Below are positions 45,209 to 52,971 of a stretch of 61,460 nt of DNA, piece after piece (position 1 is the stretch's first letter; each line of letters starts with the position of its first letter). A program made the translations under genes and the position numbers. Source of the stretch: Cytophagaceae bacterium (GTDB taxonomy: Bacteria; Bacteroidota; Bacteroidia; Cytophagales; Cytophagaceae); contig JAGKWN010000012.1 of NCBI GenBank assembly GCA_021151805.1, positions 1-61,460 of the forward strand. The letters run 5' to 3'. Under the pieces are notes generated by a model that was given only the letters and a program-made list of their open reading frames with translations, was not told where the DNA came from and did no database searches.

Positions 45209-45826
45209 ATGGTAACAAAATTTCAAAACTATACACCCTCAAAACAAATACTTTTTTTAACAGCATTTGTTTTTACCTTGTTATTCCTGTTTTCAACGTA
45301 TTCCTGCAGCGTTTCAAAATCAAATGAAACGAAGCCCATCGTTTATCAATTAAACGAGTCGAAGTTTGAGGAAAGCAATGACAGAAGAAATGCAGCATTC
45401 ATCGTAGCTGCGGCAGAGATTTATCTGCATGAAATACGTTTGGCACAATTGGCACAGGCTAAAGCACACCAGATTGATGTTAGAGAACTTGGCAGAATAA
45501 ACGAGGCATATAATACACATGAACTTATTACATTGATCAGACTGGCTAAAGCCAAGTCTATTTCAATACCTACTTCTCCGAATGAAATAAACGAAAGAGT
45601 ATTTGCGTTGCTTGCGAATCAATGTGTGAATTCGTTTGACAAAAGTTATTGTGACATGATGGTGAAGAATCAAAAAAGATCTATAGATTTTTTCGAAACC
45701 ATTGCTGCAGAGGCAACTGACGAAGATATAAAAACATGGGCAATACAGGCTCAGGCTGGCATTAGCAAACAACTCTCGTATGCTACAGTTTGCCGGAAGC
45801 ATTGTAGGACAAGAACAGCTTTTTAG
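45209..45826 (+). CDS. DUF4142 lipoprotein, copy 1
   Basis: 205 residues from the ATG at 45209; a TTG nine bases upstream is open. A membrane signal ends T-Y-S-C, a lipobox-like site. The DUF4142 domain follows (about 60-190), a ferritin-like helical bundle seen as F-I-V-A-A-A-E-I-Y-L-H-E-I-R-L-A-Q-L-A. The usual acidic and histidine positions are partly missing compared with the copy at 47561. The stop lies one base before the tspO start. The end reads into unusual Cys/Arg-rich residues, which may be drift. Confidence 0.8.
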   Translation: MVTKFQNYTPSKQILFLTAFVFTLLFLFSTYSCSVSKSNETKPIVYQLNESKFEESNDRRNAAFIVAAAEIYLHEIRLAQLAQAKAHQIDVRELGRINEAYNTHELITLIRLAKAKSISIPTSPNEINERVFALLANQCVNSFDKSYCDMMVKNQKRSIDFFETIAAEATDEDIKTWAIQAQAGISKQLSYATVCRKHCRTRTAF

Positions 45827-45827
45827 T

Positions 45828-46319
45828 ATGGAAGCGTTGAATAAACTACCGGCTGTCTGGAAATTGATTCTTTGTATTCTTCTTTGTGAAGCAACAGGTT
45901 TTGTCAGCAGCTTGTTTTCAGAGGTACGTACAAATGTCTGGTTTGAATTTCTTGACAAACCCGATTGGTTTCCGCCCTACTTTTTGTTCGGGTTGGTGTG
46001 GTCTGTGTTGTATATGCTCATGGGTATTTCATTATGGCTGGTGTGGCGTTCACAAAAAGAAAGGGAAGAAAAAACAGCTGCCATACAATTCTTCTTCATA
46101 CAGTTATTACTGAATTTCTGGTGGTCCATTATTTTCTTTCGTTTCCAATCAACATTCTTTGCATTGGTAGACATTGTATTACTCTTATTATGCATAGTCC
46201 TTACCATGCAGGCGTTTTTTAAAATTTCCAGAAGTGCAGGTTACCTGCTGATACCATATATACTGTGGGTAGGCTTTGCAACAGCCTTGAACATGAACAT
46301 CTGGATTTTAAATAAATAA
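45828..46319 (+). CDS. tspO: TspO/MBR family protein
   Basis: 163 residues from the ATG at 45828, one base after the DUF4142 stop. An earlier in-frame ATG at 45780 would overlap that gene. Five membrane helices are present, with the family motif K-P-D-W-F-P-P-Y-F-L-F-G-L-V-W-S-V-L-Y-M. TspO binds porphyrins and related ligands and is stress-linked in bacteria. The tight link with DUF4142 suggests co-expression. Confidence 0.94.
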   Translation: MEALNKLPAVWKLILCILLCEATGFVSSLFSEVRTNVWFEFLDKPDWFPPYFLFGLVWSVLYMLMGISLWLVWRSQKEREEKTAAIQFFFIQLLLNFWWSIIFFRFQSTFFALVDIVLLLLCIVLTMQAFFKISRSAGYLLIPYILWVGFATALNMNIWILNK

Positions 46320-46353
46320 CGAAAGAATCAATTCTGTTATTAATTTATTTTAA

Positions 46354-46421
46354 TTCATAATTCATAATTCATAATTCATAATTCATAATTCATAATTCAT
46401 AATTCATAATTCATAATTCAT
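46354..46421 (+). repeat. Heptanucleotide tandem repeat (TTCATAA, nine full copies plus partial)
   Basis: Nine perfect consecutive copies of TTCATAA (46354-46416) and a partial tenth end six bases before the ATG of the YihY gene. Every reading frame through the tract meets TAA, so it is not coding. Its place in the leader or promoter is typical of simple-sequence contingency loci. Confidence 0.95.
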
Positions 46422-46427
46422 TTTAAT

Positions 46428-47318
46428 ATGCTAAGGTATTTAAAAGAATTTCCCTCATTATTAAAAACAACATTTAAAGAATGGAACGCGAAAGATCCGT
46501 TCCGGCAAAGCGCAGTGATTGCATACTATGCCATCTTCAGCATTCCAGGGCTGCTGGTTCTTATTGTAGCCATTACAGGATATTTTTTTACAAAAGATGC
46601 CGTTAGCCAAAATATACTGAATCAGATAACGGAAACATTTGGCGCAACCGTTGCCCAACAGACAAAATTAATATTGCTGAATGCCGGAAAAACAAAAGAA
46701 ACAATTTTAGGCTCTATCATTGGCGTGGGTATATTACTCGTAGGTGCATCAGGCGTTTTTGTAGCGCTTCAAAAAACGTTAAATGAAATCTGGAAAGTAA
46801 AAGCTGCGGACCAGAAAGGAATTATGGTTATGCTTAAAAACAGATTGTTTTCCTTTGGACTCATCCTGGCGATTGCCTTTCTGTTATTGATATCGTTGGT
46901 TGTATCTACAGCACTGGCTGCTATTGGCGAATGGATCCGTATGGATACATCAGAAGTGTTTGTTGTATTATTTAACTGTATCAATTTTGTTGTTTCGCTG
47001 ATCATCATTTCATTTCTGTTTGCATTGATATTTAAAATACTTCCCGATGCAGAAATAAAATGGAAGCATGTATGGCTGGGTTCTATTCTTACGGGCTTAT
47101 TATTTACGATAGGCAAAACAGCACTGGCATTTTATTTCGGAAAGGCAACACCTGAGTCTGCTTATGGCGCCGGCGGTTCCATTGTATTATTATTGCTATG
47201 GGTTTCGTATTCATCTATGATCTTATTTTTTGGCGCAGAGTTTACGTACACGTTTACAACGAAATATTTTTCGAAACCACACCCTACAGAGATTGGAACC
47301 AAACAGCACGGGAAATAA
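46428..47318 (+). CDS. YihY/BrkB-family membrane protein
   Basis: 296 residues with six membrane helices and family features R-Q-S-A-V-I-A-Y-Y-A-I-F-S-I-P near the start, G-A-S-G-V-F-V-A-L-Q in the middle, and Y-G-A-G-G-S-I-V-L-L-L-L-W-V-S-Y near the end. The family has no proven molecular function (it was once called RNase BN in error). Expression may depend on the heptamer tract just before the ATG. Confidence 0.92.
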   Translation: MLRYLKEFPSLLKTTFKEWNAKDPFRQSAVIAYYAIFSIPGLLVLIVAITGYFFTKDAVSQNILNQITETFGATVAQQTKLILLNAGKTKETILGSIIGVGILLVGASGVFVALQKTLNEIWKVKAADQKGIMVMLKNRLFSFGLILAIAFLLLISLVVSTALAAIGEWIRMDTSEVFVVLFNCINFVVSLIIISFLFALIFKILPDAEIKWKHVWLGSILTGLLFTIGKTALAFYFGKATPESAYGAGGSIVLLLLWVSYSSMILFFGAEFTYTFTTKYFSKPHPTEIGTKQHGK

Positions 47319-47353
47319 AATTTCAGAAACTACATATACGTTATAACATTCAT

Positions 47354-47390
47354 AGAATGGCCCGTCAATACTGTATTGACGGGCCATTCT
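47354..47390 (+). terminator. Perfect hairpin after the YihY gene
   Basis: A 17-bp perfect stem with a 3-base loop (arms 47354-47370 and 47374-47390) lies 35 bases after the YihY stop. It lacks a real T tract but is very strong, so it is a probable terminator. Confidence 0.75.
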
Positions 47391-47560
47391 TATGTATAGG
47401 TGTAACATTATGTAAACCAAAAGTCAGTGGAAATGATACAACAGATTGATAATTTTTTGTAATAATAAGCATCATGATCAGATGCACATTTGTAATGTTA
47501 ATTAACAAAAACAACAAGCTATATAAAACCATTTAAAACCATAATTAAAATTTTATCATT

Positions 47561-48181
47561 ATGAAAACAACTAAAACAAAAGCATCTGTAATCAATGCTA
47601 TTTTTCTTTCAGCAGTAATTTTTGGAACTGTATCATGCGGAAACCATGAAGACAAAACAGAAGACCATTCAATGCATGCCGAATCAAAAACAGAAGAAGT
47701 TGCCAAAGAGCAGAATGATGCAAAGTTTGACGACAATAAAGACGAGAAAAATGCAAAGTTTTTGGTGAAAGCAACAGAAATCAATTTAGAGGAAATTTCT
47801 CTTGGCAAACTTGCTGAAGAAAAAAGTACAAATGCAGACGTAAAAGAGCTTGCTAAAATGATGGTAACCGCTCACAAAAAAGGCTTGGAAGAAGTTAAAG
47901 CGCTTGCAGCTAAAAAGAATATCTCTGTTCCGACAGAAGATACGCAGGATGTACTTGATGCACACAAGAAGCTAAGCGAAAAAACAGAGCAGAAAGACTT
48001 CAACAAAGCGTATGTAGATAAAATGGTAGATGGCCATAAAAACGCTGTTGAATTGTTTGAAAAAGAATCAACCGAATCCAGCGATGCAGATATCAGAGCA
48101 TTGGCAACTTCGATGTTACCTGAGTTAAGAAAGCACCTGGATCACTCAATCGCGGTTCAAAAGAAACTTGAAAACAAATAA
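47561..48181 (+). CDS. DUF4142 lipoprotein, copy 2
   Basis: 206 residues. The lipoprotein signal ends T-V-S-C (Cys26), followed by a charged His/Glu/Lys linker. The DUF4142 helical bundle spans about 65-205 with K-F-L-V-K-A-T-E-I-N-L-E-E-I-S-L-G-K-L-A, A-K-M-M-V-T-A-H-K-K and M-V-D-G-H-K-N-A-V-E-L-F. It is the better-preserved member of the pair with 45209-45826. It heads a run of small envelope genes. Confidence 0.9.
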   Translation: MKTTKTKASVINAIFLSAVIFGTVSCGNHEDKTEDHSMHAESKTEEVAKEQNDAKFDDNKDEKNAKFLVKATEINLEEISLGKLAEEKSTNADVKELAKMMVTAHKKGLEEVKALAAKKNISVPTEDTQDVLDAHKKLSEKTEQKDFNKAYVDKMVDGHKNAVELFEKESTESSDADIRALATSMLPELRKHLDHSIAVQKKLENK

Positions 48182-48276
48182 ACGAAACCGCTTGCTGACA
48201 TGCAGAACCTAAGTGATACAAGGTTTGCCTCTCTGTAAGTTCAACTGAATAATATAAACTCTAAATATATACAACT

Positions 48277-48432
48277 ATGGGAAATTTATTGTACATCATC
48301 GCAGTCGTATTGGTTCTGTTCTGGGCAATCGGATTCTTCGCATACACTGCGGGTGGTATCATCCACATCTTGTTGGTTCTTGCCATCATTGCTGTTCTGA
48401 TCCGCGTTATTCAAGGGAATAAAGCTGTCTGA
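48277..48432 (+). CDS. lmo0937-type mini membrane protein, copy 1
   Basis: 51 residues starting M-G-N-L-L-Y-I-I-A-V-V-L. Two membrane helices (about 4-20 and 27-45) are separated by A-G-G-I-I-H, the pattern of the lmo0937 family of very small membrane proteins. It lies 95 bases after the DUF4142 gene and 44 bases before YtxH. A very similar protein is encoded at 51006-51149. Often stress-induced in other bacteria; molecular role unknown. Confidence 0.9.
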   Translation: MGNLLYIIAVVLVLFWAIGFFAYTAGGIIHILLVLAIIAVLIRVIQGNKAV

Positions 48433-48476
48433 AAATTTAATGAAAATCAATTTATTAATCTTAAACAATTACAACT

Positions 48477-48752
48477 ATGAGTTCAAGTAAAGTATTATTA
48501 GGAGTATTGGCAGGTATTGCCGCTGGTGCATTGGTAGGTACATTATTAGCACCGGATAAAGGTTCTGAAACAAGAAAGAAAATCCTTGATAAAGGTGAAG
48601 ATTACCTTAGCGAAATCAAAGATCAATTTGATGATCTGTTAGCTTCTTTAAAAAGCAAATTCGAAGAAAAATCTGACGAAGTAGTATCTAAAGGAAAATC
48701 GAAGTATAACGAAGCTAAAAACGAATTCAAAAATTCAATGGCTGAATTATAA
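48477..48752 (+). CDS. YtxH-domain protein
   Basis: 91 residues. One glycine/alanine-rich membrane helix (about 6-26) with A-G-x-x-A-G-A-L-V-G-T-L-L-A-P-D-K-G, then a charged helix to the end. This is the YtxH arrangement, a general-stress-type protein in several phyla. It is followed 31 bases later by the holin-X-like gene. Confidence 0.92.
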   Translation: MSSSKVLLGVLAGIAAGALVGTLLAPDKGSETRKKILDKGEDYLSEIKDQFDDLLASLKSKFEEKSDEVVSKGKSKYNEAKNEFKNSMAEL

Positions 48753-48783
48753 TTAAATTTTTCTTTTAATAAAGCATACCACT

Positions 48784-49143
48784 ATGGAAAACAATGCATC
48801 ACCAATAACAAAGCTTATTGAAAAAGCTGAAGATTATGTTAAGACTACACTACTGCTGTACCGCCTGACAGCAATTCGAAAATCGGCTGACGTTATCGCA
48901 GGCATTACCATTAAGCTGTTATTGTTGTTGGTGATTGCATTTTTTCTTCTGATGCTAAGCATCGGAACATCTTTGTGGATAGGAGATCTACTAGGTAAGG
49001 CTTATTACGGCTTTTTCATTGTAACACTTTTCTATCTGCTTGCTTTTATTGTACTCTATATCTTCAGAATACCATTGATCGCAACTCCAACAAGGAATGC
49101 GGTTGTTATTGAAATGCTTAAAAAAGATTCCCATGAAGAATGA
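48784..49143 (+). CDS. Phage-holin-X-like (YqjE-type) membrane protein
   Basis: 119 residues. An amphipathic N-terminus is followed by two long membrane helices (about 42-66 and 73-96), then a short basic tail. It resembles the putative actinobacterial holin-X/YqjE family. In this setting it is a cell-envelope protein of the YtxH operon and not a phage lysis gene; no phage genes are near. It overlaps the next gene by 11 bases. Confidence 0.82.
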   Translation: MENNASPITKLIEKAEDYVKTTLLLYRLTAIRKSADVIAGITIKLLLLLVIAFFLLMLSIGTSLWIGDLLGKAYYGFFIVTLFYLLAFIVLYIFRIPLIATPTRNAVVIEMLKKDSHEE

Positions 49144-49528
49144 ATATGAAAATCTGAAGGAAGCAATTGCCTTGCTTAAGAAAAAGAAACGCATTGAGCG
49201 TAATCTTTTGACTGAATACATTCATGATGTGCAGGAATCGTTAAAGCCTATGAACCTGATTAAAGGCTTGTTTAACCAACCTCACAACTCCGGTTCATTG
49301 GTTGATGCGCTTATTGGAATGGGCACAGGATATTTATCTAAAAAAGTATTTGTGGGCGGATCACACAATATCTTTAAAAAAGGTCTGGGTGTGTTGGTGC
49401 AAATGGGAGTCGAAAAATTTACCGCAGGAAATACGGATTCCATAAAAGAATTTGGCACAAAAATTTTTAAAACCTTTTTTAATAAAAAGCCAAACGAAGA
49501 AACAGAAGCTACGCCTGGTCTTGCATAG
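49133..49528 (+). CDS. Hypothetical protein of the YtxH operon
   Basis: 131 residues from the ATG at 49133 (11-base overlap). The longer frame from 49097 would overlap the holin-like gene by 47 bases. The first 45 residues are strongly charged helix. A glycine-rich middle (A-L-I-G-M-G-T-G-Y-L-S-K-K) is weakly hydrophobic. Gene order YtxH, holin-X-like, this protein is common in Bacteroidota, but no function is known. Confidence 0.78.
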   Translation: MKNEYENLKEAIALLKKKKRIERNLLTEYIHDVQESLKPMNLIKGLFNQPHNSGSLVDALIGMGTGYLSKKVFVGGSHNIFKKGLGVLVQMGVEKFTAGNTDSIKEFGTKIFKTFFNKKPNEETEATPGLA

Positions 49529-49576
49529 AATTTTCACAAATACTATAGATATATTTTACCCTAAATTATTTAAACA

Positions 49577-50155
49577 ATGAAAAGCATATTTATTGTTATT
49601 GCTTCCGTAGCGATACTCTTTTCAGGATTGACTTCCTGTACCTCTAACAGGAAAATGCAGTCGTCTACACCAACGACAGGAACCGGCGAAAACAAAACAA
49701 CTACCGTTGTTGTTATACCTGAAGAGAACAAAACTACCAACAAAACTACAGAAACAGCTAAACTGCCACCGGCAAGCGTTGAAGAGACTTTCAAACGCGA
49801 ACATATGAATGCACGGGAAGCTACCTGGGCGAAGCAGGATATTACTGAAGAAACACATTATATTGTGGTGTACTCTGAAGACAATAAGAAGAATTCGATT
49901 ATTTATTCAAAAGGAGGCTCTATAATTGAAGAACGCCATCAGATCAATGTTGACCAGCTTCCGCAGAATATATACAATACTATAAAAACAAAATATCCCA
50001 ACTACGATATTGTTTCGGCAGCTACTTATAAGAATATCATGAAGGAGGGCTCGTATGTAGCTGTGGTAAAACCGCAGGCAAATCAAACAGACATGAAAGA
50101 AGTAGAGCTGATTATTAAAGAAGATGGAAACTTTGTAGATAATCAGAATAAATAA
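49577..50155 (+). CDS. PepSY-like lipoprotein
   Basis: 192 residues. The lipoprotein signal ends L-T-S-C (Cys21), followed by a Thr/Lys-rich spacer to about residue 65. A PepSY-like (BLIP-fold) domain with H-Q-I-N-V-D-Q-L-P-Q-N-I and an aromatic V-S-A-A-T-Y-K strand occupies roughly 110-190. It is related in fold, not closely in sequence, to the protein at 24579-25016. No kinase is adjacent here. Confidence 0.75.
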   Translation: MKSIFIVIASVAILFSGLTSCTSNRKMQSSTPTTGTGENKTTTVVVIPEENKTTNKTTETAKLPPASVEETFKREHMNAREATWAKQDITEETHYIVVYSEDNKKNSIIYSKGGSIIEERHQINVDQLPQNIYNTIKTKYPNYDIVSAATYKNIMKEGSYVAVVKPQANQTDMKEVELIIKEDGNFVDNQNK

Positions 50156-50172
50156 ACCTAATCAGCATATAC

Positions 50173-50208
50173 AGGACATTGCAAAAAATAGTAGTGTCCT
50201 TTTTTTTG
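50173..50208 (+). terminator. Terminator after the PepSY-like lipoprotein gene
   Basis: A 7-bp stem (arms 50173-50179 and 50194-50200, one wobble) is followed directly by eight T, 17 bases after the stop codon. Confidence 0.7.
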
Positions 50209-50396
50209 ATACGAACACCTCCACAATATTCTGGGAAATTGTAGCTCTGGAGTCACTGAAGCCACTTTACCAGTAATAGTTACAATAAAAACAGGATTGG
50301 ATGTAAAATGTAAGCACCCTATTTAGGATATTTTTGCTTATGAATTTTGATAAGTCCCCCGTGACATATCAGATTACAAATTAAAACTTTACAGCT

Positions 50397-50828
50397 ATGA
50401 AATATATACAATCAATGATCGTCCTGGCGGCTATCGTTTTTTGTCTGGGTACAGCAGTTTCGAGCTGCATGGATTCAGACAGAAAGGTCGATGATGTGAA
50501 TGAGAATGTAAAAGCAGCAAAGGAAAAATTTGAAGAAAATAAACAGGAGCTTACTCAGCAAATAGAAGATTTTAAGCTTAAGCTCAACAACAAATATGAA
50601 TACAATAAGACAGAACTTATAAAATTTAAAAACGACAAAAAAAGAATGGCTGAAGCTTCATACAGAGCAAGAGTAGCAGAGCTTGAGTTTCAAAATGAAC
50701 GCATGAAAGCGAAACTTGATTCTGCACAGACCAATGCGGCCATTGAATGGGAGAGTTTTAAAAAAGACTTAGACCATGAAATGGATGATCTTGAAAAATC
50801 AGTAAGAGAATTCGAACAAAAATTATAA
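50397..50828 (+). CDS. Coiled-coil lipoprotein
   Basis: 143 residues. The lipoprotein signal ends V-S-S-C (Cys24). The remainder is an almost unbroken charged helix (about 30-143) with heptad spacing, so a coiled coil anchored in the envelope. No family recognised. It precedes, by 12 bases, a 20-codon membrane mini-ORF, and then the second lmo0937-type gene. Confidence 0.82.
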   Translation: MKYIQSMIVLAAIVFCLGTAVSSCMDSDRKVDDVNENVKAAKEKFEENKQELTQQIEDFKLKLNNKYEYNKTELIKFKNDKKRMAEASYRARVAELEFQNERMKAKLDSAQTNAAIEWESFKKDLDHEMDDLEKSVREFEQKL

Positions 50829-50840
50829 AATACTTGAACC

Positions 50841-50903
50841 ATGAACGGATTCATTTACATCGTGTTGGGAGTAATACTCCTTGCACATATTTTCTTCGGC
50901 TGA
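50841..50903 (+). CDS. Possible 20-residue membrane peptide
   Basis: An ATG-started 20-codon frame encodes one hydrophobic helix (M-N-G-F-I-Y-I-V-L-G to I-F-F-G). It begins 12 bases after the lipoprotein stop and fits the theme of mini membrane proteins here. Too short to prove by sequence alone. Confidence 0.45.
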   Translation: MNGFIYIVLGVILLAHIFFG

Positions 50904-51005
50904 GCAAGCGTATCACGAGACCAGATTATTTACGCATATCGGAAATGATCTGTCCATTTATATATATAATCAATTAAACTACTATCACTTTAACTAAACA
51001 TTATC

Positions 51006-51149
51006 ATGGGAAATCTACTTTATTTTATCGCAGTTATTCTGGTTATTTTTTGGGCAATTGGCTTTTTAGGCTATCATGCCGGCGGCATTATTCACATTTT
51101 GCTGGTGATTGCCATCATAGCGGTATTGCTTCGTATAATCCGAAATTAA
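51006..51149 (+). CDS. lmo0937-type mini membrane protein, copy 2
   Basis: 47 residues starting M-G-N-L-L-Y-F-I-A-V-I-L, with two membrane helices around H-A-G-G-I-I-H. Nearly colinear with the protein at 48277-48432, four residues shorter at the C-terminus. A strong terminator follows. The two genes look like a local duplication within the same stress-type cluster. Confidence 0.88.
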   Translation: MGNLLYFIAVILVIFWAIGFLGYHAGGIIHILLVIAIIAVLLRIIRN

Positions 51150-51175
51150 ATTATTTAAAATTTGATATGTTGCAA

Positions 51176-51215
51176 GGGTAGTGCTGCAGTTGGAGGCAGC
51201 ACTACCCATTTTTTA
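51176..51215 (+). terminator. Terminator after lmo0937-type copy 2
   Basis: A 12-bp perfect stem (arms 51176-51187 and 51196-51207, 8-base loop) is followed by a T-rich run. Confidence 0.88.
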
Positions 51216-51219
51216 TTGT

Positions 51220-51945
51220 ATGCAGATTTGCTGGTTTGCAGCGAATTTTTCTTAAAATCACAGCATGAAAAATTTCCCGGATCTTTTTATATTTCTTATT
51301 CAGCTACCGGGTTTTCCCAATCGGCAGTATTAGACAGCGTTGTTTTTGATAATACGTTTAGCTTTAGGAATGGTATTTAAACTTCTTCCGTCGAGCTGCG
51401 GTATAACTGCTTCCGATACTGTACTTTTGAACTGAATAGTCTGACCGATAAGGTTTCGGCAACCAATTTGTATTATGTAAGCAGTCAGGATATCAAGCAC
51501 AATTTGAAGACAATTTCTTTGCAATGTGCGTGAAGGGATTCTGTATATTATTCCATCACAACTATTTTTCACCGGTGTTTCAGCGAGGCTCGCTCTGCAC
51601 ATTCATCTTAAAGAAATACAAACCAGCACTTACTATCCGCCTGATTCATTCTTTCATACACCTGGAGTGGCTGGCCCTACCATGAATAGTGCTACGCCTG
51701 TGATAACAAGCCGTACAACAACAATCATCTATTTTATGGATTTTTAATCAGGAATTATTGAAAAAGTTAAAAAGGAAAATCTTGGTCCCATTATGAAGCG
51801 TGATGCGGGGCTGTATGAGCGTTTCAAAAAGATCAAAGCAGATTCGAAAAATAAAAAATCATACCCATATATTTCGCAGTATAATGCCCGGAATCCATTT
51901 TATATAATACAGTTTAACGTTGAAACAGAAAGCCCAGGACAGTAA
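51220..51945 (+). pseudogene. Degraded coding region, identity unknown
   Basis: Some 700 bases hold only short frames broken by stops and frame changes. One frame runs to TAA at 51378, continues after it to TGA at 51531, and another runs to TAA at 51745 and on to TAA at 51943. The last piece (51748-51945) is protein-like: basic, then a Tyr/Ile-rich end reading F-Y-I-I-Q-F-N-V. I read this as one decayed gene, but no parent family is recognised and it could be non-coding. Confidence 0.35.
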
Positions 51946-52074
51946 AGAGGCATTTTTGTGCATACAATTATTTTAATGAACTTAATGGTTCTGGAACTGT
52001 GTTTAAATAGTATTGATGAATAAAAAAAAACACGTAGCTTTGCTATAACATTTGTACTCAACCCCATATATCAA

Positions 52075-52815
52075 GTGAAAAATAGATTCATTCTTTTTCT
52101 TATTGCAGCGGCACTTTTATTTTCCTGCTCAAACCACCACCAGGCAGTAGCTGCCGGCCAACCGAATGCGGAAGTTAAAAAGCTTTCAGCGACAGAATTT
52201 TCTGATAAAATCAAACAATTACCTGATGCAATAATTGTTGATGTTCGCACAGAAGAAGAATATAAGCAGGGGCACATAACCGGTGCGAAAAATATCGACT
52301 GGAATGAGTCTGAATTTGAAACACAGATTGCAAAGCTTGATAAAACCAAGCCGGTGCTGGTGTACTGCTTAAGCGGCTCCAGAAGCAGCAATGCAACTTC
52401 GTACATGGCGAAGAACGGGTTTAAAGAAATATATGAACTGGATGGCGGCATGATGAAATGGCGTGCGGCCAATCTTGTTGAAGTAGCAGACACAGTGACA
52501 GAACAGTCTTCTGCGAAAGGTATGACGATTGAAGAGTACGAAGCATTATTGAAAACAGATAAATACGTACTGGTTGATTTTCATGCACCGTGGTGTGGCT
52601 ATTGTAAAATGATGGAACCATCATTGGATGATATTGCTGCAACTATGGCTGATAAAGTGGTGGTGGTGCGTATCGATACAGATCAGAATGAAGATGTAGC
52701 AAAACATTTTGAAATTGAATCGCTACCGGTTATCATGCTATACAAAAATCAACAGCTGGTAAAAAAGGAAGTCGGGTATCAAACCAAAAAACAATTACTC
52801 AAACTGCTTGAATAA
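52075..52815 (+). CDS. Rhodanese-thioredoxin fusion lipoprotein
   Basis: 246 residues starting at GTG 52075. The lipoprotein signal ends L-F-S-C (Cys18). A rhodanese domain (about 35-135) has the active Cys98 in V-Y-C-L-S-G-S-R. A thioredoxin domain (about 145-246) has W-C-G-Y-C (Cys174, Cys177). Both active sites are intact. It probably handles sulfane sulfur or disulfides outside the cytoplasmic membrane. It is a single-gene unit with its own terminator. Confidence 0.92.
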   Translation: MKNRFILFLIAAALLFSCSNHHQAVAAGQPNAEVKKLSATEFSDKIKQLPDAIIVDVRTEEEYKQGHITGAKNIDWNESEFETQIAKLDKTKPVLVYCLSGSRSSNATSYMAKNGFKEIYELDGGMMKWRAANLVEVADTVTEQSSAKGMTIEEYEALLKTDKYVLVDFHAPWCGYCKMMEPSLDDIAATMADKVVVVRIDTDQNEDVAKHFEIESLPVIMLYKNQQLVKKEVGYQTKKQLLKLLE

Positions 52816-52823
52816 TTTTAAAC

Positions 52824-52850
52824 CCCCTCTTAGAGGGGATTTTCTTTTAA
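52824..52850 (+). terminator. Terminator after the rhodanese-thioredoxin gene
   Basis: A short CCCCTC/GAGGGG hairpin at 52824-52838 is followed by a T-rich stretch, eight bases after the stop. Confidence 0.75.
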
Positions 52851-52971
52851 TATCGCTACAACATTCAACTTCTTGTAGATTCATTACTTGAACAAAAAGC
52901 CTGAATGAATTTTTAAAATAGCTGGCAACTACTAACAGTTCTGCCTACTTTTGCCAGGATTAAAAAGCAGC

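Noticed and set aside
46354..46421. CRISPR array
   Set aside because: The units are seven bases, perfectly contiguous and without spacers, so it is a simple-sequence tract.
48784..49143. Prophage or lysis gene suggested by holin similarity
   Set aside because: Neighbours are YtxH and stress-type genes; no phage structural, integrase or lysin genes are present.
51162..51380. 72-codon frame starting in the terminator after lmo0937 copy 2
   Set aside because: Its start lies within the hairpin and the first third has no coding character; only its end may belong to the degraded gene.
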